A stretch of 64,000 nt of DNA from Paenibacillus gorillae (lineage in GTDB: Bacteria; Bacillota; Bacilli; Paenibacillales; Paenibacillaceae). Within the stretch, counting starts at the first letter, position 1. Every line of letters begins with the position of its first letter. This document shows positions 25,277 through 32,916 of this stretch, piece by piece. A model generated the notes under the pieces. The model was not told where the DNA came from. It saw only the letters and a list, made by a program, of their open reading frames with translations, and made no database searches. Both the position numbers and the translations under genes were made by a program. Location: assembly GCF_000513275.1 (NCBI RefSeq), contig NZ_CBVJ010000128.1, positions 1 to 64,000 of the forward strand. Direction: 5' to 3'.

Positions 25277-25813
25277 TTACAGTTTATCAATGTAGCTTAC
25301 ATAATCTTGAGCGCTTTTCGCGATTTCAGTCTCATTGTCACTAGGCATGCTTTCGGTACCGTAAAACGCAAAGAATGAAGCATAATCAGCATGGCAATAA
25401 TGGAAAGTTGTTTCGAAAGGATATAATAATTGCTCTAGCGTATAGCGGTATTTCCCTTGAGCGCTATAATCTTCTTCCCTAATACCTGCCGACACAGCAA
25501 GACCAACTTTGCGATGTTCTAATTTATCGCCTCCGTTGGAGCCGTATGCCCAGCCATATGCAAAAACATCATCAAACCATTGTTTAAGCAGCGGCGGACA
25601 GTTAAACCAAAAGAAAGGGAACTGAAAAACAAGCTTCGAATGTGATTCAACGAGCTGCTGTTCTTTTTCCACATCAATTTTGCCGTCCGGGTAAGCCTTG
25701 TATAATTCATGTACTGTATATTTCTCAGGATATTTACGAAGTTCCTCTGCCCAACGCTTATTTATAACGGAATTCTCCAGGTTTGGGTGCGCTACAATAA
25801 TTAGTGTTTTCAA
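25277..25813 (-). CDS. NAD(P)H quinone reductase / flavodoxin-fold oxidoreductase (YwrO/KefF type)
   Basis: 178 residues from a TTG at 25813, where GGAGGAGAG lies seven bases upstream; it opens LKTLIIVAHPNLENSVINK, the FMN-phosphate loop of the NQO1-like family. Later motifs are LVFQFPFFWFNCPPLLKQW and FAYGWAYGSNGGDKL, both diagnostic for this family, and AVSAGIREEDYS. Such enzymes reduce quinones by two electrons to avoid redox cycling, or act as general stress proteins. It is convergent with the HxlR gene, and an inverted repeat in its promoter is the likely HxlR site. Confidence 0.9.
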   Translation of the reverse strand: MKTLIIVAHPNLENSVINKRWAEELRKYPEKYTVHELYKAYPDGKIDVEKEQQLVESHSKLVFQFPFFWFNCPPLLKQWFDDVFAYGWAYGSNGGDKLEHRKVGLAVSAGIREEDYSAQGKYRYTLEQLLYPFETTFHYCHADYASFFAFYGTESMPSDNETEIAKSAQDYVSYIDKL

Positions 25814-25871
25814 CGTTTCACTCTCCTCCAATCTTGTTATTTGTAGAGTATAAAATACCCTTAGCAAATAA

Positions 25872-25902
25872 GTAAGTACGCACATTTTTTACAGGTACTT
25901 AC
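25872..25902. promoter_or_regulatory. Putative HxlR operator upstream of the quinone reductase
   Basis: Perfect 8-bp inverted repeat GTAAGTAC - 15 bp - GTACTTAC, about 60 to 90 bp upstream of the reductase start codon, which is the expected promoter position. Related GTAAGAGTAC and GTAC elements precede the HxlR gene itself. Confidence 0.6.
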
Positions 25903-25976
25903 ATGAAGGTTAGTGTATCATGAGTACAGATCCCAATTTATGCTAAAATCATAGAAAAGGAAGGGAGTGTCATGCG

Positions 25977-26408
25977 TTGGGTTCTTGGGGAAAAGCTTCA
26001 TTAGAGAGTGATGAAGGACTTGATGTTCTTCATGAATTAACTCAGTATACGGTGGATTGCACATCCGTGACATTGAAGGAGCTGCTGACTCATTTCAGAC
26101 AGTTGGGATTTCTATCGGAGAACCCGGAGGAGGAAGATTTCCTTTACGACAACACCGCAATTGCTTTGGCCGAAATTGTATGCGCTTATACCGAGAACGG
26201 TGAGACAAAATATGAGTCATTGAACGGCCTGAAGGAGATAATTTCCGAAAAAGAGGATCTGCTTGCGCTGCAGCAGCTGGTTCAGCAAGTGCTGGACAAC
26301 AAAGGCGGAGAACGCGAGCTCTATGAACTGAGGGATGGCGATCCCGCCTGGATCGAACATATGGAGCAACTGGTTCGTACTTTGTCGGCGGAACATGCTG
26401 CAAAATAG
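25977..26408 (+). CDS. DUF4259-like hypothetical protein
   Basis: 143 residues from a TTG at 25977, seven bases after GGGAGTG; the nearby ATG at 25972 is out of frame. The opening MGSWGKASLESDEGLDVLHEL has the usual DUF4259 layout (MG.WG...ENDDALDWL), shown here as LESDEGLDVLHEL. The rest is acidic and helical. Function of this family is unknown; members are often found near polymorphic toxin or immunity genes, but nothing of that type is adjacent. Single gene. Confidence 0.65.
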   Translation: MGSWGKASLESDEGLDVLHELTQYTVDCTSVTLKELLTHFRQLGFLSENPEEEDFLYDNTAIALAEIVCAYTENGETKYESLNGLKEIISEKEDLLALQQLVQQVLDNKGGERELYELRDGDPAWIEHMEQLVRTLSAEHAAK

Positions 26409-26455
26409 CTGCATATAGCCGGTCACATCCTGGAAAAGCCGCCTAGAGCGGCTTT

Positions 26456-26939
26456 TTATTTTTCAATCGCATATATAGCTTGCTCAGCACCGTATCTTTG
26501 AACGGTTCGTTCTAAGTTCATACCCACCTTCTCTAAAAGTCTGCAAGATGCGATATTAGCTGTTTGTGTCTCTGCAATAATTTTAGAGATGTGCAGCTCA
26601 TTGAGAGCGTAATCAAGCACCATAGCAATAACTTCACTTGCATAACCATTCCCCCACCAATCAGGGAGAAACTCATACGAAACCTCTATATTAACGCCCT
26701 CAACCATGCTGGTCCAAGGAAACTAATCCGATGCATTCATTCGTAGGCTTCATTCTAACCGTCCAATAATAAGCACCCATATTTGAACGCGCTAATATGT
26801 CCTGAAACTTATTTAATGTGTGCACTTCTGGGATTACTCCGCCTAAATAGGTTCTGACCTTTTCATTGGTATAGATCCCTTTTATCTCTTCGTAATCTGA
26901 TTCACGCAATTTGTTCAAAACACATCTGTCGGTTTCCAT
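26456..26939 (-). pseudogene. GNAT acetyltransferase split by a one-base insertion
   Basis: The first reading frame (26939-26700, METDRCVLNKLRESDYEEI...) and the second (26707-26456, ...NIEVSYEFLPDWWGNGYASE, ending with LLEKVGMNLERT) are the two halves of one RimJ-type acetyltransferase; the acetyl-CoA loop WGNGYA is in the second. At 26700-26707 the coding strand reads ATGGTTGA. Removing one T restores H-G-E-G-V-N in frame across the junction and gives 161 residues. As it stands the first frame's TGA overlaps an ATG of the second, so re-initiation could in principle make two chains. Called a pseudogene with that reservation. Confidence 0.8.
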
Positions 26940-26942
26940 ACC

Positions 26943-27244
26943 TCATCCCCTATGCTGGCCCAGCAACTGCTGTAAAATCAAATCCGCACATTCCTCTGAC
27001 TTATTCAAATGGGTGTTCACCTTGAAATCATAGGCTATGTTTTCCGCCATAATCTTGTGCTGCCCCTCCGACTGATCTTCCGCTCTATTCCCGCGTTGAA
27101 TATTTCGTTCACGGCAGATGTCCAGCGGGCAAAACACTTCAACAATCGATAAAGGATATCCGATCTCAATTGAATAGCTTCTAAAATAGAAGTTTTACCC
27201 GAGCTCGTTACACCGTTCAAGAATACGATTTTTCCTTTGTTCAT
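26943..27244 (-). pseudogene. Chloramphenicol phosphotransferase-like gene with internal deletion
   Basis: The N-terminus from ATG 27244 (KIVFLNGVTSSGKTSILEA) is a P-loop matching chloramphenicol 3-O-phosphotransferase-like kinases. About 25 codons in, the frame breaks; a different frame then reads EIGYPLSIVEVFCPLD and RERNIQRGNRAEDQSEGQH, the family's C-terminal part, to the stop at 26943. Compared with the usual ~175 residues some 70 residues in the middle are missing and the two pieces are out of frame, so this is a deletion relic. It ends three bases before the broken acetyltransferase gene, so two consecutive genes have decayed. Confidence 0.75.
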
Positions 27245-27350
27245 CTCTCTTTTTTATCCCCCTGATATAAAAAGCTAATTTATAATGAAATATTTCATTC
27301 CATCTGCTATATTCTACATTTTTTTACATATACCTTTACCTATATTAAAA

Positions 27351-27382
27351 GAAGCCCTCACCACATCCATGGTGAAGGCTTC
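27351..27382 (-). terminator. Rho-independent terminator of helD
   Basis: Stem GAAGCC(C)TCACCA / TGGTGA-AGGCTTC, loop CATCCA, then TTTTAAT on the minus strand, twelve bases after the helD stop. Confidence 0.75.
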
Positions 27383-27393
27383 ATTAGAAGGCA

Positions 27394-29814
27394 TTACGGT
27401 ACTAGCCACTCAGTATCCGCTGCCTGAATGAACGGCGTCCAACCCTCCGTCGCATAGAGCAACAACCGGTGCATGGCCCTTGTACATGCAGTATAAAAGA
27501 GCTTGCGCTCGCTCTCACGCTGATACGTTCGGGAAGAAGCATCATAGATCAGCACGGCGTCAAATTCAACGCCCTTAGCCAGATAAGCAGGGAGAACCAG
27601 TGTCCCTTTCTCGAACGTTAACGTTTCTTTTGTAATGAGCCGCAAATCAGCAGCCCCCTGCCTCATCAATGCTTCATAGGCCTCCCAGCTTTCGGCTGCC
27701 GTTTTCGTAATGATGGCAATGGAGTCAAGGCCCTCTGACCTTAGCTCATCGAGATCCTTCACCATTTGTGCAGTCCGCTCTGCATGATTCCCCGTTAGCG
27801 AGAACGACGGCTTTTTGCCTCTCCGATCAAAAGGAATAATCTCTTCTCCCGGTAACAAGGACTTCGTAAACTCCACAATTTCGCGGGTCGAACGATAGCT
27901 TCGGACAAGCCGGATCAGACTCGTCTCTTCCTCGCCATAAAGCCGGATCAACGGCGAATCCGCTTCATGCAGCTGCGTAGCTTGCGGGAAAATCGCTTGC
28001 CCGAAATCGCCCAGCACCGTCATCCGCGCACGCGGAAACAACCGTTTGAGAAACGCAAATTGGAACGGCGAATAGTCCTGGCCCTCGTCGATAAATAAAT
28101 GCCGTACCACAGTGTTCGTCCTTGTCCCTTCGATGAGCTCTTTTAGATAAAGGAACGGTGTTGCATCCTCATAAAACAGCCCGCTCAGGCTCAGCTTTTC
28201 CTTCGTCTGCCTGCAGATTTCCGGCCAATGCTGAGGCGCTTCGCTCCCGTTCGTCATGCTCCGGTATGCCGCTTCATCGCTGAACAGCTGCGCATACAAG
28301 CCCGTAACATCGATGAACGAGAAACGCTTCACATCCCGTCTCAGCGGCTTGAAATTCGCCTTCACAATCATCCGGCGCAGCAAATCCTCCTCCTGCATGG
28401 CGAAGTCAAACACATTCTCCTCCCCGACATCCGGATTTCGAAAATCGCCGTACTGCTCCACATATTGCTGAGTGAAATCAAATACGACATCTTCGCGCTG
28501 ATACTTTTTGCGCACCGTATCGTAGGCTTCGGCATATTGATCGTGGTCGAGATAATCAAGCTCATCCTGCACCCATAGCGCCTCCTGCTCTTGACGCTCC
28601 AGCGAAGTCAGCTCTTGCAGCAGCCAATCCTGCAGCAGCATGACGCGATTAGCGAGACGGATGGCAGGATCATAACTGTAAAATTGCTTTTTCATCTGCT
28701 CTGCGGTTATCAACTCACGGTCACGGAAAGAAATGCCGTGGAACAGCATGCCCTCCGTCCCCAGCCACTGCGCATAATTTGTTAGAGCGTACAGGAAAGC
28801 TTCCGAAGCTTTATACTGCATGCCCGTCAGCCTTGCCTCGTATTGCTGTGAACCTTCCGTAGTCAGGACGTATTCAATCTGCTCGAACGGATCTTCCAGA
28901 CGCATCGAGGTTCCCAGCCAATAGGCCAGATATTCCTGAAAAGTCGTCTGCTGCATATTCTCCTCACCGAGCTCAGGCAGAACTGTCGACACATAGCTGT
29001 TGAACATCGGATTGGGTGAGAAAAGAACGATCTGATCTGCTTTAAGCCGCTCCCGGTATTTGTACAGCAAGTAAGCGACCCGCTGCAGTGCCGCAGACGT
29101 CTTTCCGCTGCCGGCCGCCCCCTGCACAATGAGCATTCGGCTCTTGTCATTGCGGATGATCGCATTTTGCTCCCGCTGAATCGTCGCGACGATGCTCTTC
29201 ATCTGGTTATCCGCACCCTTGCCCAGCACCTGCTGGAGCAATTCATCCCCAATCGTCAAGCTGGTGTCGAATACATTCTGTAGCTGGCCGCCCCGGATCT
29301 GATATTGCCGCTTCAGCGTCATATCTCCTGTAATTAGTCCGCCTGGTGTATCATAATCAGCAGCGCCCGGAGAATAATCGTAGTACATGCTTGCAATAGG
29401 TGTCCGCCAATCATAGACAAGAAAACTCAGTCCGTCCGCATCAACGAAGGAGGACACGCCAATGTAAATATGCTCGCTGTCGCTCGAGCCGTGCTCCTTA
29501 AAATCAATTCGGCCGAAGTAGGGGGCCGGCAACAGCCTTTGCATGCTTTTCCAGCGCTGAAGCCGCTGCTGGTGACTGCGCTCCCGTTCGGACAACAGCG
29601 CCTCTTGCTGCTTGATGCTATAGAAAGTCTCTTCGAAATCTTCATCGGTACTCGTGTTAACCGTAACTTCTTCCCAGAACCGCTTGCGAATATCGACTAC
29701 TTGGTCTCGAAGCCCTGTTACTTCCGGATCCAGCTCTGCAATTTTTAATCGCAGCCCTTCCGTCACCCGATCGAGCCGCTCCTGTTCCTTACGCCAATCC
29801 TCTGCATGTATCAT
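27394..29814 (-). CDS. helD: RNA polymerase recycling helicase-like ATPase HelD
   Basis: 806 residues, slightly longer than Bacillus HelD. Order: N-terminal antiparallel coiled coil (~1-110), which enters the polymerase secondary channel; a family-specific segment with YDWRTPIASMYYDY; Walker A GAAGSGKTSAALQR near residue 232; an insertion domain; Walker B as FIDEGQDYSPFQ; and the UvrD-like C-terminal motifs including RLVRSYRST and the final LFYTACTRAMHRL. HelD uses ATP to release stalled RNA polymerase from DNA and, in some Gram-positives, gives tolerance to rifamycins. Monocistronic. A divergent small RNA candidate begins about 85 bp upstream. Confidence 0.93.
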   Translation of the reverse strand: MIHAEDWRKEQERLDRVTEGLRLKIAELDPEVTGLRDQVVDIRKRFWEEVTVNTSTDEDFEETFYSIKQQEALLSERERSHQQRLQRWKSMQRLLPAPYFGRIDFKEHGSSDSEHIYIGVSSFVDADGLSFLVYDWRTPIASMYYDYSPGAADYDTPGGLITGDMTLKRQYQIRGGQLQNVFDTSLTIGDELLQQVLGKGADNQMKSIVATIQREQNAIIRNDKSRMLIVQGAAGSGKTSAALQRVAYLLYKYRERLKADQIVLFSPNPMFNSYVSTVLPELGEENMQQTTFQEYLAYWLGTSMRLEDPFEQIEYVLTTEGSQQYEARLTGMQYKASEAFLYALTNYAQWLGTEGMLFHGISFRDRELITAEQMKKQFYSYDPAIRLANRVMLLQDWLLQELTSLERQEQEALWVQDELDYLDHDQYAEAYDTVRKKYQREDVVFDFTQQYVEQYGDFRNPDVGEENVFDFAMQEEDLLRRMIVKANFKPLRRDVKRFSFIDVTGLYAQLFSDEAAYRSMTNGSEAPQHWPEICRQTKEKLSLSGLFYEDATPFLYLKELIEGTRTNTVVRHLFIDEGQDYSPFQFAFLKRLFPRARMTVLGDFGQAIFPQATQLHEADSPLIRLYGEEETSLIRLVRSYRSTREIVEFTKSLLPGEEIIPFDRRGKKPSFSLTGNHAERTAQMVKDLDELRSEGLDSIAIITKTAAESWEAYEALMRQGAADLRLITKETLTFEKGTLVLPAYLAKGVEFDAVLIYDASSRTYQRESERKLFYTACTRAMHRLLLYATEGWTPFIQAADTEWLVP

Positions 29815-29863
29815 CCTTTGAACACACTCCTTTTCATTCGCGTCTAAAGAAGAAAAAGAACAT

Positions 29864-29893
29864 TTGACAAACCGTAAATCTGCATGGTATGAT
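29864..29893 (+). promoter_or_regulatory. Strong sigma-A promoter of the small RNA candidate
   Basis: TTGACA (29864-29869), an 18-bp spacer and an extended -10 TGG-TATGAT (29888-29893). The -10 overlaps one arm of a 9-bp inverted repeat ATGATTGTT / AACAATCAT (29889-29921), which may be an operator or the 5' hairpin of the RNA. Confidence 0.75.
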
Positions 29894-29898
29894 TGTTA

Positions 29899-30029
29899 TA
29901 TAAATAAGATGCAACAATCATGACCTTTTACAGAAAAAATGAGAGATGATCTAACTTTAACATAATGATGCGTATGTGCGCAATCATTTATTTTACATGG
30001 AACCCGGCGAAGCTCGCCGGGTTCTTTTT
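29899..30029 (+). ncRNA. Candidate small RNA (~130 nt), divergent from helD
   Basis: It is bounded by the consensus promoter above and a strong plus-strand terminator at 30000. Inside there is no reading frame longer than eight codons with a ribosome site. Two further local hairpins can form: the 5' ATGATTGTT repeat and TGATGCG..CGCAATCA near 29966-29985. It lies between two minus-strand genes, so it is not the leader of either. No known RNA family is recognised; the target is unknown. Confidence 0.55.
30000..30029 (+). terminator. Rho-independent terminator of the small RNA candidate
   Basis: Perfect 11-bp GC-rich stem GAACCCGGCGA / TCGCCGGGTTC, loop AGC, followed by TTTTTC on the plus strand. 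Confidence 0.9.
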
Positions 30030-30056
30030 CATTTTGCTAGTGATGTGAACGTGAAT

Positions 30057-30081
30057 GAAAAAAACCGCCCTTAAATGGGCG
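30057..30081 (-). terminator. Rho-independent terminator of the methyltransferase transcript
   Basis: Minus strand CCGCCC-ATTTAA-GGGCGG followed by TTTTTTT. It lies 55 bp beyond repeat copy C, so the repeat is inside this transcript's 3' untranslated region. Confidence 0.85.
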
Positions 30082-30135
30082 GATAGATTGTCCAGAAAGG
30101 TTCGACACATCACGCATACGATAGACGGAACAAAT

Positions 30136-30321
30136 CAAAATGCAAAAATACATGCTGTAAACCGCTTTTTCGTCCGTTTATCGCCTCAAAATGCAAAAGT
30201 GCAGGCTGATTGGCGGAAAAAGCTCCTAAAGAGTGAAATTGAAGGTTTTCAAATGCACTTTTGCAGTTTGATGGCTATTTCAGGCCGTTTGAAGCTCATC
30301 AAAATGTACTTTTGCATTTTG
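30136..30321. repeat. 186-bp four-box palindromic element, copy C
   Basis: Boxes start at 30136 and 30187 (forward, CAAAATGCAAAAATACA and CAAAATGCAAAAGTGCA) and at 30254 and 30305 (reverse, TGCACTTTTGCAGTTTG and TGTACTTTTGCATTTTG), spaced 51, 67, 51 bp. It ends four bases before the stop codon of the methyltransferase and is followed, on that gene's strand, by a terminator. The third spacer reversed is nearly the same as the first spacer of copy A, showing common descent. Confidence 0.92.
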
Positions 30322-30325
30322 TCGC

Positions 30326-31120
30326 CTAGCCCAGTTTCCTCACCACTAATGTATAGGTTTTCGGTATCCCCTTATCGAACACCTCGGAAGAAAGATTCGG
30401 CAGCTCCTCCAGCACTTCAATAGTCAAGCCTTCGCTTGCAATAGCTGTGATAATCTCGCCAAGTGTCCAATTCCGCAAATAAACCTTGTGGGCCGCTTCA
30501 TCCCTATGCTCCGAATCCAGGTACTTGGAATGGGACACTTCCCTTTCAATAAGTGCGGTATCGAAGTAGTCGCCTGTCACCTTATGCTTCCTGATGTTTG
30601 CGGTCGTTCCCTTTGACGTGATCAGTTTCGTCGATACAGGGTGAAAGTCTTGAAGAATCAGTATGCCTCCAGCTTCCAGAAGACGATGGACCACATGAAA
30701 CAGCGGACGTAAATCCGTAAAATAATGAAGAATGCCATGCTCCATATAGACTACGTCATATTGATTCGCTAATTCATGTAAGGGCAGCTGCAGTACATCA
30801 GCAACGATGTATCGCAGTTCAACCCCTGCCTGATCGGCCAACTCCATCGCGTAACGCTCGCTTTCGGCAGAAAAATCAACGATCGTTGCATTCGCTCCCA
30901 GAAGTGCCAACGCTACTGCTTTATTTCCATTAGAGCCAAGAAGGTTAATAATTTTCTTCCCTTCTACATTCCCGTCCATAAATTTGAAAGCGGCTCCGAC
31001 TCTCTTTATGGGATCTCGCTTTATTTTCGCAACGGCTTCCTGCGGCATTCCGAACCGGTTCACCCAGGACTGATAAGTGCTGTCGTTCCATGCTTTCTTA
31101 TTTTGGTGAAAGGATTCCAT
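30326..31120 (-). CDS. Class I SAM-dependent methyltransferase
   Basis: 264 residues. The Rossmann methyltransferase motifs are KIINLLGSNGNKAVALALLGA (motif I, core LLGSNGNKAVAL), an acidic end of strand 2 in TIVDFS, and YDVVYMEHGILHYF (motif IV) with RPLFHVVHRLLEAGGILIL after it, the usual Methyltransf_11/25 layout. Acceptor unknown; small-molecule methylation is typical. Single gene; its 3' region holds repeat copy C and the terminator at 30057. Confidence 0.9.
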   Translation of the reverse strand: MESFHQNKKAWNDSTYQSWVNRFGMPQEAVAKIKRDPIKRVGAAFKFMDGNVEGKKIINLLGSNGNKAVALALLGANATIVDFSAESERYAMELADQAGVELRYIVADVLQLPLHELANQYDVVYMEHGILHYFTDLRPLFHVVHRLLEAGGILILQDFHPVSTKLITSKGTTANIRKHKVTGDYFDTALIEREVSHSKYLDSEHRDEAAHKVYLRNWTLGEIITAIASEGLTIEVLEELPNLSSEVFDKGIPKTYTLVVRKLG

Positions 31121-31221
31121 TAAATTAACCCCCCGCGGTGTCTAATTTATAGGATTAGACACCACAGATGGTCAAAAGGCCACATACTCGCCGAAAAAAA
31201 CTTTCCCGGTTACGAATAAAC

Positions 31222-32058
31222 TTACTGAATCGTACTGAGGTTCGCCTTGCGGGCCTCATTGCGGAAAAACCGGATAAATTTCCGGTGAATGCCCGGGAAT
31301 AAAATAAAGAAAATGTCCATCGTCCGCCTGAGCGGCAGCGGACAAACCATTAATTGATTGCGCTCCAGCCCCTTTAATGCGATACGCGCAAATTGCTCGG
31401 GGCTCATCATTTTTCTCGCCTTCATTTGCTCGCCTATTTTCGCTTTGTCCATATTGATGCCTTCGCCGTTCAAGAAAATCGGCGTATTCACAAATGTAGG
31501 GCATAAAGCGCTCACCTTGATTCCGAACGTTTCCGCCTCATAGTGAAGAGAGGTTGTTAAGCCTACAATGGCATGCTTGGTTGTCGCGTATGCGGCAGCG
31601 GTCGGCGAGGGGCCAAGCCCTGCAACAGAGGCGGTATTAGCAATATGGCCGAAGCCTTGCTTCTTCATGATGGGATATGCTGCCTGAATGCCATGAATAA
31701 CGCCCCACAGATTGAGGTTAACGATTCGCTCCCAATGCTCGCGTGACATGTCGTACAGTTCACCATACATAGCGATCCCTGCATTATTAAACATATAATC
31801 CAATCTTCCGTGCTCGTCATACACACTGTTGACGGCCGCTTCTACCTGCACGCCATTCGTCACATCCAGCCTGACAAATTGCGCTCTCCCGCCTGCTTCT
31901 TCAATAGCATCAACTGCCTGCTTGCCGCCCCGTTCATCAATATCTGCAATCACAACAACCACTTGCCGGGCCGCCAGCTGACTGGCAATCGCTTTGCCAA
32001 TGCCTGATGCGCCGCCCGTTACGATCGCTACTTGATTTTTATTTTTCAATCTGCTCAC
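31222..32058 (-). CDS. Short-chain dehydrogenase/reductase under TetR control
   Basis: 278 residues with the classical SDR set: TGGASGIGKA cofactor loop, DIDERGGK (Asp after strand 2, which favours NAD(H)), NNAGIAMYG, the catalytic Ser in NTASVAG, and YATTKHA (YxxxK). The basic C-terminal tail (RKFIRFFRNEARK) may touch membranes. The family includes acyl or fatty-alcohol dehydrogenases. The promoter carries the palindrome ACGATCGT that also occurs before the neighbouring TetR gene, so the two genes form one regulatory unit. Confidence 0.92.
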   Translation of the reverse strand: MSRLKNKNQVAIVTGGASGIGKAIASQLAARQVVVVIADIDERGGKQAVDAIEEAGGRAQFVRLDVTNGVQVEAAVNSVYDEHGRLDYMFNNAGIAMYGELYDMSREHWERIVNLNLWGVIHGIQAAYPIMKKQGFGHIANTASVAGLGPSPTAAAYATTKHAIVGLTTSLHYEAETFGIKVSALCPTFVNTPIFLNGEGINMDKAKIGEQMKARKMMSPEQFARIALKGLERNQLMVCPLPLRRTMDIFFILFPGIHRKFIRFFRNEARKANLSTIQ

Positions 32059-32092
32059 ATCCTTATTAGTCGTTAGATAAGATTAGAATAAT

Positions 32093-32108
32093 TAGTACGA
32101 TCGTTCTA
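32093..32108. promoter_or_regulatory. TetR-family operator before the SDR gene
   Basis: TAGTACGATCGTTCTA, centred on the palindrome ACGATCGT. The 12 bases ACGATCGTTCTA recur exactly before the TetR gene at 32735-32746. Confidence 0.65.
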
Positions 32109-32129
32109 ATCTAGGCAGGCAGAGAATTC

Positions 32130-32717
32130 TTATTTTTTAAGAATTCCCCCTAGAAAGATGGTTACGCTTTGTTGGAACATACGGCGCAGGGTGTCATAGT
32201 CCATTGTAAAAATGTGCTGGCACAACGCGCCCAGCCAATTCCCGAACAAAAAGGTCGTCGCCTGTAAATCTTCTATTACAAATTCACCGTTGTCTATGCC
32301 TTGCTGAAAAACAGCCTCATAAGCTCTCATCGGCTTTTCCACGAGATCGTACATTTGCTTGGCGGTTTGCGGATCGGATGCCGGATTCGTCATCAACTCC
32401 TGCACAACCTTAAGCAGCGGCGTTTTGTAGTTGTCCAGCACGAAAATCGCTACTGCATACAATTTCTCCGTCGCGGTCGTATAGTTGGGTGAGATTGCAT
32501 CCCACTTTTCGCCCCATATCCGCATGGCATCCTGGGCTATCGAGATGAACAGCTTTTCCTTATTCTCGAAATGATAATACACATGGCCCTTGCTAAAGCC
32601 CGATTCCTTCGATATATCGGAAATCGACGTGCCTGCAAAGCCCTTTCGCGAAAAAAGTTGCGCTGCTTTCTCCGCGATAATCTTTCTTGTCTGGTCGCTA
32701 TCGTAATGTCGTTTCAT
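32130..32717 (-). CDS. TetR/AcrR-family repressor
   Basis: 195 residues from the ATG at 32717 (AAGGATGG five bases upstream). The helix-turn-helix is classical: AAQLFSRKGFAGTSISDI and SKESGFSKGHVYYHF, which includes the KGHVYYHFENKEKLF recognition region. The C-terminal part is a helical effector domain. It sits directly upstream of the SDR gene on the same strand, with copies of the same palindrome in both promoters, so it should repress itself and the SDR. The inducing ligand, perhaps a fatty acid or hydrophobic compound, is a guess. Confidence 0.92.
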   Translation of the reverse strand: MKRHYDSDQTRKIIAEKAAQLFSRKGFAGTSISDISKESGFSKGHVYYHFENKEKLFISIAQDAMRIWGEKWDAISPNYTTATEKLYAVAIFVLDNYKTPLLKVVQELMTNPASDPQTAKQMYDLVEKPMRAYEAVFQQGIDNGEFVIEDLQATTFLFGNWLGALCQHIFTMDYDTLRRMFQQSVTIFLGGILKK

Positions 32718-32732
32718 TATGGCCATCCTTTT

Positions 32733-32746
32733 GAACGATCGTTCTA
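32733..32746. promoter_or_regulatory. TetR-family operator before the TetR gene
   Basis: Perfect 12-bp palindrome GAACGATCGTTC plus TA, beginning 16 bp upstream of the start codon. It shares ACGATCGTTCTA with the site before the SDR gene. Confidence 0.7.
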
Positions 32747-32806
32747 TTGTTATCATACTGGATTAGAATCCCATATACAATACAATCAAAAATTGTTCAC
32801 ACAATG

Positions 32807-32880
32807 TGACAAGAATGTAACCTTGCATCGCCGGATTGTCATCACAATCAAACGACCCTCTCTCGGCTGTCGCCTACAAT
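32807..32880 (+). promoter_or_regulatory. BceR-type operator and promoter of the SLH beta-lactamase-family gene
   Basis: TGACA-AGAA-TGTAA (32807-32820) fits the TNACA-N4-TGTAA inverted repeat described for BceR-like regulators. After 15 bp comes a second element TTGTCA (32836-32841), and 33 bp later the -10 TACAAT (32875-32880). The same parts with the same spacings stand before bceA at 36846-36919. The -35 region is poor, as expected for an activator-dependent promoter. Confidence 0.75.
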
Positions 32881-32916
32881 TAACCTATACAACCGACATA
32901 AAGGAGAGGATTTATA

